64,000 nucleotides of DNA from an uncultured Oscillospiraceae bacterium (GTDB taxonomy: Bacteria > Bacillota > Clostridia > Oscillospirales > Ruminococcaceae): contig CAJUHS010000013.1 in NCBI GenBank assembly GCA_910586535.1, positions 30,686 through 94,685 on the forward strand. The letters run 5' to 3'. How positions within the stretch are numbered: the first letter of the stretch is position 1; every line of letters starts with the position of its first letter. This document shows positions 25,704 through 33,195 of the stretch, one piece after another. Below the pieces are notes generated by a model. It was not told the origin of the DNA. It did no database searches and saw only the letters and a program-made list of their open reading frames with translations. The position numbers and the translations under genes are program-made.

Positions 25704-26504
25704 TCATTTTGTACGCTTCTTTTCTTCGGAAACGGCGGCTCTGTATTCGGATGGCGTCATGTCCGTCCTTGACTTGAACTGCCGCATGAAGTGAAGCTCG
25801 CATTTATATCCGCACATCTGCGCAATTTTGGTAATGGAAATATCCGTGGTGGAAAGCAGATATTTGGCGTGCTCCACGCGGCTGCGTATCACGTCGTTCA
25901 TCACGCTTACCCCGAAAGTCTCCTTGTACAGATGCTGGAAATAGGACTTGCTCATCGCAAGCTGGTGGGAAAGCCCGTCAACATTCCATTCGTTGTAGGG
26001 CATATTGTATATCTGCGACCGCAGGAGAGCCATTTTATCGTAATGGGTGCTCGACCTGCTTCCGCCGAAGGAGTGTATCTCCTCGCTCAGTTTTATAAAA
26101 AACAGTTTCATGTAAAGCTCCGCCGAATCAGTTTTGAACATATTCGACGAGTAGCTTTCATAAGCCATATTTTTGATTATAAGTGAAAGTCCGTTGATAT
26201 CGTCAAGCTTGACGACCTTGTCAAAAGGGATATCAAGAGCGTCAAAAAAGTCAAAGTCGCCGCTGGAAAGCTTAAAGTGGAACCAGTCGTTGGAAAACTG
26301 CGTTCCGTACGCTCTGTAAAACTGGGGGGTACCCTCTTTGTAAAGTATAAAGGAATTTGCTTCGGTAAAAGTGTCCGTCTCCGAAAAGGTGAACACAGCG
26401 GGCGTTTTTATAAGCAGCAGAAGGTAATCTCCCGAACCGTCAGGGCGCTGGATACAGAAATCTGCGTCGTGACAGTGGTTATACCCGATATTGTTGATAT
26501 GCAA
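25704..26504 (-). CDS. AraC family regulator of the glycan locus
   Basis: 266 residues. An N-terminal cupin-like sensor half (1-150) precedes two helix-turn-helix motifs at the C-terminus: WNVDGLSHQLAMSKSYFQHLYKETFG and ISITKIAQMCGYKCELHFMRQFKSRTDMTPSEYR. The start codon is TTG at 26504, because a TGA lies directly upstream in frame and AGGAG is 9 bases away. It is the last gene of the operon SBP-GH1-AraC, with only 16 bp to the GH1 gene. It is the obvious candidate to bind the 21-bp-spaced direct repeats at 29427-29591. Confidence 0.9.
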   Translation of the reverse strand: MHINNIGYNHCHDADFCIQRPDGSGDYLLLLIKTPAVFTFSETDTFTEANSFILYKEGTPQFYRAYGTQFSNDWFHFKLSSGDFDFFDALDIPFDKVVKLDDINGLSLIIKNMAYESYSSNMFKTDSAELYMKLFFIKLSEEIHSFGGSRSSTHYDKMALLRSQIYNMPYNEWNVDGLSHQLAMSKSYFQHLYKETFGVSVMNDVIRSRVEHAKYLLSTTDISITKIAQMCGYKCELHFMRQFKSRTDMTPSEYRAAVSEEKKRTK

Positions 26505-26520
26505 TCATCATCACTCCTGC

Positions 26521-27867
26521 TTACAGAATTTCTCCGTTGCTTTCTATTACCTTTTTGTACCATAGCGCCGAATCCTTGGGTATCCTTTCTCCTGTTCCGT
26601 AGTCTGTGTAGATCATTCCGAAGCGGGCGGTGTAGCCTATCGCCCATTCAAAATTGTCCATAAGCGACCACTGGAAATATCCTCGGCAGTCAACGCCGTC
26701 GGAGGCGGCTTTGCGAAATTCCCGCAGATAACGGTGCAGAAAGTCTATTCTGTTGGGGTCGTGGACTTTTCCGTCGAGAGCTACCGCGTCATGGGCAGCC
26801 ATTCCGTTTTCGGTGATGTATATGGGAAGCTTGTATCGTTCGTACATGAATCTCGGTCCCCAGTAAAGAGTTTCGGGAACGATGTTCCATTTTATCGCGT
26901 TCAGGGGAGCTCCGACTGCAAAGGGAACGTTTTCCGCCTGTCCGTTTTCTCCCGCCGCGACATATCTTCCCTGATAAATATTGAGTCCGATAAAATCAAT
27001 TGGAGAACCGATCAGAGCCATATCCTCATCCGTTATTTCCGGCAGGATACCGGCGCACTCGTTCAGGATATTGTCGGGATATTTTCCGAATACAACGGGG
27101 TCGAGCCAGTATGCGTCCGAGAAGAGGAAGTGGTTTCTGCCGCAATAGAAATAAGAACCCCTCGCCGCTTCTATATCCTTTTCCGAAACCGGACAGGCAG
27201 GAGCGGACGCCGTTACAAGACCTATCTTTACGCCGGGTATCTTTTCGCGCAGCACGCGCACAGCCTTGCCGTGGGCTTTGAGGACGTTATGCCCGATATG
27301 GAGCAGTTCCTCTTTTCCCAGAACCAGACCGGGAGCGTGCACTCCCTCGAAATATCCGCAGCCCACAAAGACCTCCGGCTCATTAAAGGTCATCACGTTT
27401 TTTACCCTGCCTCCGAAAAGCTCGGCGCAGACAGCGGCATAGTCCGCAAACCAGTCGGAAATATCATCGTTGAGCCAGCCGCCCCGCAAATGAAGAGCGT
27501 AGGGAAGATCCCAGTGATAAAGAGTAGCGTAAGGCTCAATGCCGTATTTCAGCAGTTCGTCGATAAGATCGCTGTAAAACCTGACTCCCGCCTGATTTAT
27601 TTTTCCCGTGCCGCCGGGCATAAGCCTACTCCAGGAAATTGAAAACCTGTAGGCTTTAAGTCCCAGCTCGGACATGAGCTTTACGTCCTCTTTGAATCTG
27701 TGATAATGACCGCAGGCAATATCGCCGCTTGAATTGTCGCTTATCTTTCCCTCGGTATGGGTAAAAACGTCCCATATGTTCTTGCCCTTGCCGTCCTCGT
27801 AAGCAGCGCCTTCGATCTGATATGCGGCTGTAGCCGCTCCCCATACGAAATTTTCAGCAAAACCCAT
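26521..27867 (-). CDS. GH1 beta-glucosidase or beta-glycosidase
   Basis: 448 residues, normal for family GH1. MGFAENFVWGAATAAYQIEGA is the usual start. The acid/base Glu is residue 163 in TFNEPEV and the nucleophile is residue 353 in YITENGM. HWDLPYAL and FEWAIGYTARFGM are further family motifs. There is no signal peptide, so it splits short beta-glucosides or cellodextrin-type oligosaccharides in the cytosol. It lies 51 bp downstream of the sugar-binding lipoprotein gene, and the regulator follows, forming one operon. Confidence 0.95.
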   Translation of the reverse strand: MGFAENFVWGAATAAYQIEGAAYEDGKGKNIWDVFTHTEGKISDNSSGDIACGHYHRFKEDVKLMSELGLKAYRFSISWSRLMPGGTGKINQAGVRFYSDLIDELLKYGIEPYATLYHWDLPYALHLRGGWLNDDISDWFADYAAVCAELFGGRVKNVMTFNEPEVFVGCGYFEGVHAPGLVLGKEELLHIGHNVLKAHGKAVRVLREKIPGVKIGLVTASAPACPVSEKDIEAARGSYFYCGRNHFLFSDAYWLDPVVFGKYPDNILNECAGILPEITDEDMALIGSPIDFIGLNIYQGRYVAAGENGQAENVPFAVGAPLNAIKWNIVPETLYWGPRFMYERYKLPIYITENGMAAHDAVALDGKVHDPNRIDFLHRYLREFRKAASDGVDCRGYFQWSLMDNFEWAIGYTARFGMIYTDYGTGERIPKDSALWYKKVIESNGEIL

Positions 27868-27918
27868 TGATGATCACCTCGCGTTTTCGTTTTATTATAC
27901 AATAAGTTTCCTTTAAAA

Positions 27919-29340
27919 TCAAGACATAGCTTTAAGCTTTTCGTTCAGTTCATCAATATATGTTTGAACAACAACGCTGCGTTCTTCTCTTGCCTGATAC
28001 CAGTCGGTGCCGTTATAGCTTGCGTCCTTTATAGGATTGTGCAGCAGTTCATAAACATCGGCATTTACCGCCGCATAGAAATCAACTACTGGATGTGCGT
28101 TTGTCAGGTCGTTTACGTAGCTGTACATTTCTACCATTTCGTCTGTCCAGCCGTAGTCGCTGCGGAGCTTCTTGTCGTTTACTTCCTTTACGCTCTCGTC
28201 GGTATTTGCAGTAAGCTTACATTTAATAAAAGCCGCAACCGCCTCGGGATTGGGCGCGCCCTTGCACATTGCGTATGCGTCAAGTCCGCCTGACGCGCTC
28301 AGATACCATTCATCGGCGCTTTCATCTCTCGGCATAGGTACGAACATTATCTCGCCGGGCTTGCCGAATGCGGATATATCCGGTTCATAAAGCTGCCATG
28401 AGCCTACGGGGTAGAACAAGGTCGTACCCTCGCCTATCCTTTCGGGGTGCTCTTTCCAGTTGTATTCCGCACGAGGGAAGTTCACACCTGCATTGTGCAT
28501 TTCACGGAAAAGATCCTGTACTCTTGCAAGGTTCGGATCCATAATATTATTCACTACTTCTCCGTTTTCCATACCGATAACGGGAACTCCCGTGCTCAGC
28601 ATCATAGCAAGCTCATACCACCAGCCGTCTATGGCGTATTTGTCCTGTTCTGCGTCTGCAAAGTCATAACACATCTGCTTGAACGTGCTCCATGTCCATT
28701 CATTGTTATAGGCAAGCTCCGCAGGGTCGTCAAAGCCGTGTTCTTCTATGGTGTTTTTGTTGTACAGTATAATAGTTCCCGCGTCTGCGGCTACACACGC
28801 CATATAGTGCTTCCCGCCGATCGTGTGCATATCGTTAATTCTCTTTGCACCCTCGGGGAATAATTCCGAATCATAGTCTATATAGTCGTCCATTGGCTGG
28901 AACATTCCCGCCGAAGCCTTTCCGGGGAAGGTATCAAGGTCTGCCGCGGGGAACATATCGGGAGAATTTCCTCCCAAAACAAGAGTGGCAAGATCGTCAT
29001 ACTTAGTGGAATCGGTGGTCTGGATATACTCTATCTCGCCTCCGTACTTTGTTTTGAAAAGCTGCAGGAACACGTCTACGGATTCACCCTCTTCAGGCTC
29101 GAGCGCCCAGAAAGAAAGCCACCTAAGCTTGCCGTTCTCAAGCTTTTCGGCGTCTACCTCTACCTGATCAACTACCTCGGCGTCCTCCGATGCCATTGTT
29201 GCCGTAGTAGTTTCCTTAGTCGCGGAAGGAGTTGTGTCTGAAGTCTGCGTGCCGTCGTCCGAGCCGCAGGCTGAAAGCATTGCCGCCGTCATAGCCGCCG
29301 CTGTTATCAATGATAATTTTTTTGTTGTTTCTTTTTTCAT
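27919..29340 (-). CDS. Sugar ABC transporter substrate-binding lipoprotein (orphan)
   Basis: 473 residues. Signal peptide with lipobox (AAMLSACGS, Cys at about 25), then a Thr-rich linker and a large extracellular solute-binding domain of family 1 (for example GGNSPDMFPAADLDTF, GTTLFYPVGSWQ). It would catch an oligosaccharide outside the cell and pass it to a membrane permease. No permease or ATPase of the matching type is beside it, so partners must be encoded elsewhere. It is the first gene of the minus-strand operon, under the promoter at 29397-29425. Confidence 0.9.
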   Translation of the reverse strand: MKKETTKKLSLITAAAMTAAMLSACGSDDGTQTSDTTPSATKETTTATMASEDAEVVDQVEVDAEKLENGKLRWLSFWALEPEEGESVDVFLQLFKTKYGGEIEYIQTTDSTKYDDLATLVLGGNSPDMFPAADLDTFPGKASAGMFQPMDDYIDYDSELFPEGAKRINDMHTIGGKHYMACVAADAGTIILYNKNTIEEHGFDDPAELAYNNEWTWSTFKQMCYDFADAEQDKYAIDGWWYELAMMLSTGVPVIGMENGEVVNNIMDPNLARVQDLFREMHNAGVNFPRAEYNWKEHPERIGEGTTLFYPVGSWQLYEPDISAFGKPGEIMFVPMPRDESADEWYLSASGGLDAYAMCKGAPNPEAVAAFIKCKLTANTDESVKEVNDKKLRSDYGWTDEMVEMYSYVNDLTNAHPVVDFYAAVNADVYELLHNPIKDASYNGTDWYQAREERSVVVQTYIDELNEKLKAMS

Positions 29341-29396
29341 CGCTCATCACCTCATAAAAAAATTTAACAGTGTTTTCGTCAAAACCTTATGCTTTA

Positions 29397-29425
29397 ATAA
29401 TAACGTTGCCGTAAAATTTTTTCAA
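29397..29425 (-). promoter_or_regulatory. Promoter of the SBP-GH1-AraC operon
   Basis: On the minus strand, TTGAAA (29425-29420) and TATTAT (29402-29397) are separated by 17 bp. The AraC-type half-site AGTATTATAAGTC ends one base from the -35. Confidence 0.7.
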
Positions 29426-29426
29426 T

Positions 29427-29460
29427 GACTTATAATACTAAAACACAGACTTATCCTGCT
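29427..29460 (-). promoter_or_regulatory. Direct-repeat operator pair at the SBP promoter
   Basis: Read on the minus strand, AGCAGGATAAGTC (29460-29448) and AGTATTATAAGTC (29439-29427) agree at 10 of 13 positions and begin 21 bp apart. Two same-face direct repeats with the second abutting the -35 are the usual activation site of AraC-type regulators. Confidence 0.65.
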
Positions 29461-29473
29461 GTTTTGAAAAATA

Positions 29474-29507
29474 AGCGGAATAGGTCAGCGTTTTGACAGT
29501 ATTGGTC
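29474..29507 (+). promoter_or_regulatory. Central direct-repeat operator pair
   Basis: AGCGGAATAGGTC (29474-29486) and GACAGTATTGGTC (29495-29507) again begin 21 bp apart, each followed by AGC. Their agreement with AGCAGGATAAGTC is partial (about 9-10 and 8 of 13), so this pair is weaker or serves a different control. Confidence 0.45.
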
Positions 29508-29557
29508 AGCATAAGACGAAAAGCGCACGTTAAAATATGTTTTGCAGAAATCAACAA

Positions 29558-29591
29558 AGCAGGATAAGTCTGCATTTTAGCAGAATATGTT
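29558..29591 (+). promoter_or_regulatory. Direct-repeat operator pair at the GH51 promoter
   Basis: AGCAGGATAAGTC (29558-29570) and AGCAGAATATGTT (29579-29591) agree at 10 of 13 positions and begin 21 bp apart. The second ends one base before the -35. The arrangement is the mirror image of that at the SBP promoter, with the same distances. Confidence 0.65.
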
Positions 29592-29592
29592 A

Positions 29593-29621
29593 TTGTAAAA
29601 AGCAAAAGAATACAGTATACT
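29593..29621 (+). promoter_or_regulatory. Promoter of the GH51-GH5 genes
   Basis: TTGTAA (29593-29598) and TATACT (29616-29621) with a 17-bp spacer, 31 bases before the GH51 start. Confidence 0.7.
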
Positions 29622-29652
29622 TTATGCAATAGCTTTTATGGGAGGTAATATT

Positions 29653-31143
29653 ATGAAAGCAAGAATCGTCATTGATAAGAATAAAACTGTAAGCAGGATC
29701 GACGACCGTCTTTACGGCTCGTTTATAGAGCATCTGGGCAGAGCGGTGTACGGAGGCATATACGAGCCGTCCCATGAAACGGCTGACGATATGGGCTTCC
29801 GCGGAGACGTTATGGAAATGATAAAAGAGCTTAACGTTCCCATTATAAGATATCCGGGAGGAAACTTTGTATCCGGCTATAACTGGGAGGACGGAACGGG
29901 AGACAAATCAAAGCGTCCTAAAAAAATGGAGCTTGCATGGCAGTCCGTGGAGACAAACGAGGTGGGCATTGACGAATTTCAGGAGTGGGCAAAGCGCGCG
30001 CACAGCGACGTAATGATGGCGGTGAATTTAGGTACCCGCGGAGCGGACGAAGCAAGAAATCTTGTGGAATACTGCAACTGCGAAACGGATACATACTATG
30101 CCGAAATGCGCCGCAGAAACGGCTTTGAAAAGCCTTTCGGAATAAAGACATGGTGCCTCGGCAACGAAATGGACGGCGACTGGCAGATATGCCACAAGAC
30201 CGCATACGAATACGGCAGGATCGCCTGCGAAACCGCCAAGCTCATGAAGTGGACCGATCCCTCCATAGAGCTTGTAGCCTGCGGAAGCGCACATATAAAT
30301 ATGCCAACCTTCGGCGAGTGGGAACGCACCGTCCTGAGGGAGTGCTACGAACATGTAGACTATATTTCCCTGCACAATTACTACGGAAATCCCAATAACG
30401 ATACCGCCGCATATCTGGCTTCGGCGGCGGATATGGACAGCTTCATCAAGCAGGTAGCCGCAATATGCGACGAGGTAAAGGCGGAAAAAAATTCCGACAA
30501 GACCGTAAACCTGTCCTTTGACGAATGGAACATCTGGTTCCACAGCAATGAACAGGACAAACAGATCGAGAAGTGGCAGGTCGCGCCTCCGCTGCTGGAG
30601 GACATTTACAATCTCGAGGACGCGGTGGTTCTGGGAGACCTGCTTATCACCCTTATCAACAACAGCGATAGGGTTAAGATAGCCTGTCTTGCCCAGCTTG
30701 TGAACGTTATCGCTCCCATAATGACGGAAACCGGCGGCAGGATATGGGCGCAGACTATATTCTATCCGTTCATGCACACTTCGCAGAGAGGCAGGGGAAC
30801 AGCTCTTGAAGTATCCTGCGGCTGCGGAACATACAGCGCGGGAGGGAAAAAGGATATTCCGTTTATAAATACGGCGGCGGTTATTTCGGAGGACGGCGGC
30901 GAGCTTACCGTATTTGCCGTGAACCGTTCGCTTGACGAGTCCTGCACGCTTGATTTAAACCTTTCGGGATACGAGGGCTTCAATCCCGTCCTGCATACGG
31001 CTCTGGAGGGAGACGACCTGAAAGCGGTGAATACTGCGGACGACCCGAAAAAAGTTGTTCCCGCTGAAAAGGAAATTTCCGACGGAATTATTCTTTCCCC
31101 TCATTCGTGGAATATGATTGTTTTACAAAAAGCGGTACAATAA
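29653..31143 (+). CDS. GH51 alpha-L-arabinofuranosidase
   Basis: 496 residues, typical of intracellular GH51 enzymes. The start KARIVIDKNKTVSRIDDRLYGSFIEHLGRAVY and the motif IRYPGGNFVSGYNWEDG are characteristic. The acid/base Glu is residue 172 in WCLGNEMDG and the nucleophile is residue 291 in LSFDEWN. It removes arabinose side groups from arabinoxylan or arabinan fragments. An ATG at 29638 is in frame, but GGGAGG inside that stretch is the ribosome binding site for the ATG at 29653. No signal peptide is present. Confidence 0.95.
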   Translation: MKARIVIDKNKTVSRIDDRLYGSFIEHLGRAVYGGIYEPSHETADDMGFRGDVMEMIKELNVPIIRYPGGNFVSGYNWEDGTGDKSKRPKKMELAWQSVETNEVGIDEFQEWAKRAHSDVMMAVNLGTRGADEARNLVEYCNCETDTYYAEMRRRNGFEKPFGIKTWCLGNEMDGDWQICHKTAYEYGRIACETAKLMKWTDPSIELVACGSAHINMPTFGEWERTVLRECYEHVDYISLHNYYGNPNNDTAAYLASAADMDSFIKQVAAICDEVKAEKNSDKTVNLSFDEWNIWFHSNEQDKQIEKWQVAPPLLEDIYNLEDAVVLGDLLITLINNSDRVKIACLAQLVNVIAPIMTETGGRIWAQTIFYPFMHTSQRGRGTALEVSCGCGTYSAGGKKDIPFINTAAVISEDGGELTVFAVNRSLDESCTLDLNLSGYEGFNPVLHTALEGDDLKAVNTADDPKKVVPAEKEISDGIILSPHSWNMIVLQKAVQ

Positions 31144-31175
31144 AATATGTACTTTTTTAAGAAAGGATGTTTTGT

Positions 31176-32315
31176 ATGAAAAAATTTGTTTCATGTATAT
31201 GCGCTGCGGCAATGGCTCTGGCGCTGTCGGCTTGCTCAAAAAAAGAACCTGACACACGTCCTCTGGGGGAAATGCGCGGTATTTCAGCCGCCGAGCTTAT
31301 TGCTGAAATGGGTACCGGCTGGAACCTCGGCAACACAATGGACTCAGAGGAGGGCGGAGAGACCGGCTGGGGAAATCCCGTCACCACCAAGGAAATGATA
31401 GACGAAGTTCACCGCGCGGGTTTTGACACTCTCAGGATACCCACAACATGGAAAAACAGCATGGGAGGGGCTCCCGACTATACCGTTGACAGCGAATGGC
31501 TGAAGCGTCTGGAGGAGATCGTCGGCTACGCTCTTGAAAATGATATGTACGTTATCATCAACACCCATCATGACACCGACTGGATAAAGCCTCAGTACGA
31601 GGACGTTGAGAACGTAAAGGTACAGCTTGCCGCCCTGTGGACTCAGATCGCCGAATATTTCAAGGACTACGGCGACCATCTTATTTTTGAGGGACTGAAC
31701 GAACCGCGTATCGTCGGCGGTGCAAACGAATGGAACGGCGGCACCGAGGAGGGCAGGGACTGCCTTAATCAGCTCAACGACGTCTTTGTCAAAACCGTTC
31801 GGGCTACGGGAGGCAACAACGAGACCCGCACGTTGCTCATTACCACCTTTGCCGCTCAGCCGGCAGCCTCCGGGGTAAGCGCGCTGACTGTCCCCGACGA
31901 CAAATACGTGGGTGTTTCAATACACGCCTATACGCCTTACCGTTTCACCTACGACTCCGTTGGCGAAAGCTGGAATACCGCCGTGTTTGACGGTTCATGC
32001 GCCTCGGAAATAGACGTGCTTTTCGCAAGCCTCAACGAAGCCTTTATCAGCAAGGGAATACCTGTTATAATTACCGAATACGGCAGCGTGTCCAAAACGA
32101 TCGATAAGACATGGTACATTACCAATACCGAAGAGGTAGCAAAGTGGGCTAAGCATTATGTGAGCGCCGCGGAACAATACGGCATCCCATGCGTTTGGTG
32201 GGACAACGGCTACCACAAATCGGGCAACGAGCTTTTCGGTATTTTTAACCGCCGCGAGCTTACATGGTACGAACCCGAGGTAGTAACGGCCATTATGGAA
32301 TCATTAAACAGCTGA
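31176..32315 (+). CDS. GH5 endo-beta-glucanase lipoprotein (GH5_4-like)
   Basis: 379 residues. A lipobox (MALALSACSK, Cys at about 20) anchors the enzyme outside the cell. GTGWNLGNTMD, ETGWGNPVTTKEMIDEVHRAGFDTLRIP and NTHHD are GH5 hallmarks, closest to subfamily 4 (cellulase, xyloglucanase, lichenase). The acid/base Glu is residue 176 in GLNEPR and the nucleophile is residue 301 in ITEYGS. It would cut polymer at the cell surface for uptake. The ribosome binding site AAAGGA is spaced for the ATG at 31176, 32 bp after GH51. Confidence 0.92.
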   Translation: MKKFVSCICAAAMALALSACSKKEPDTRPLGEMRGISAAELIAEMGTGWNLGNTMDSEEGGETGWGNPVTTKEMIDEVHRAGFDTLRIPTTWKNSMGGAPDYTVDSEWLKRLEEIVGYALENDMYVIINTHHDTDWIKPQYEDVENVKVQLAALWTQIAEYFKDYGDHLIFEGLNEPRIVGGANEWNGGTEEGRDCLNQLNDVFVKTVRATGGNNETRTLLITTFAAQPAASGVSALTVPDDKYVGVSIHAYTPYRFTYDSVGESWNTAVFDGSCASEIDVLFASLNEAFISKGIPVIITEYGSVSKTIDKTWYITNTEEVAKWAKHYVSAAEQYGIPCVWWDNGYHKSGNELFGIFNRRELTWYEPEVVTAIMESLNS

Positions 32316-32403
32316 GCGAAGGTCTGCACAAACAGCTGATATTATTAAAAACGGCGGGCATAATACTTTCAGAGGAAATTTTTAAGTCGAAAGGAAGTTT
32401 TTT

Positions 32404-33084
32404 ATGCCGCTGATAGAACTCAGAAACATTTCAAAGCTTTACGGCGAGGGAGAGAGCCGCGTTTCTGCGCTCGACGACGTTTCTCTGACTGTGAACCGCG
32501 GGGAGTTCGTGGCGATCGCAGGAGCTTCGGGCTCCGGAAAATCCACGCTTATGAATTTGCTCGGCTGTCTGGACGTGCAGACAGCCGGCGAGTATCTTCT
32601 AGACGGTACATCAGTAAGGGAACTGGGAGAAAAAAAGCTGTCCCGTATAAGGAACAGGGAGATAGGATTTATTTTTCAAAGCTTTAATCTGATACCAGCT
32701 CTTACCGCACGGGAAAATGTGGAGCTTCCGCTGATGTACCGCGGGATGTCCAAAAGCGTAAGAAGCGAGCTTGCAGTGCACGCCCTGCAAAAGGTGTCGC
32801 TGGGAAGCCGTATGGATCATCTTCCGGGACGAATGTCAGGAGGCCAGCAGCAGCGTGTGGCTATAGCGAGGGCAATAGCCGCGGAACCGCCGGTCATTCT
32901 TGCCGACGAGCCCACGGGAAATCTTGACAGCCGCTGCGGCAAGGAAGTAATGCGTATTTTGTACGATCTCAACGCCCAGGGAAAAACAGTAATAATCATT
33001 ACTCACGACGACGCTGTGGCCGCTCAGGCGGCGAGGACGATACGCATTTCCGACGGCAGAGTAGCCGCCGATGTGAGAAACTGA
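32404..33084 (+). CDS. Orphan LolD/MacB-type ABC ATPase
   Basis: 226 residues, a complete ATPase of the LolD/MacB/SalX class: Walker A GASGSGKSTL, Q-loop FIFQSFNLIP, signature MSGGQQQRVAIARA, Walker B VILADEPTGNLD, H-loop ITHDD. Proteins of this class work with FtsX-like permeases that push substrates or lipoproteins out of the membrane. No permease follows: a terminator comes 42 bases later. It lies 88 bp after the GH5 lipoprotein gene in the same direction. The partner must be elsewhere. Confidence 0.9.
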   Translation: MPLIELRNISKLYGEGESRVSALDDVSLTVNRGEFVAIAGASGSGKSTLMNLLGCLDVQTAGEYLLDGTSVRELGEKKLSRIRNREIGFIFQSFNLIPALTARENVELPLMYRGMSKSVRSELAVHALQKVSLGSRMDHLPGRMSGGQQQRVAIARAIAAEPPVILADEPTGNLDSRCGKEVMRILYDLNAQGKTVIIITHDDAVAAQAARTIRISDGRVAADVRN

Positions 33085-33125
33085 GAAAGCCGGAACATCT
33101 GCGGCAGATATTTCAGATTCAGAGA

Positions 33126-33165
33126 AGCCCCCGATCCGGGAAAAGGATCGGGGGCTGTTTGTTTT
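33126..33165 (+). terminator. Strong rho-independent terminator
   Basis: A 12-bp perfect stem (AGCCCCCGATCC at 33126-33137 with GGATCGGGGGCT at 33145-33156) is followed by GTTTGTTTT. Confidence 0.9.
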
Positions 33166-33195
33166 GACCGTTTAGGGTATATGCAGTCTAATGAA

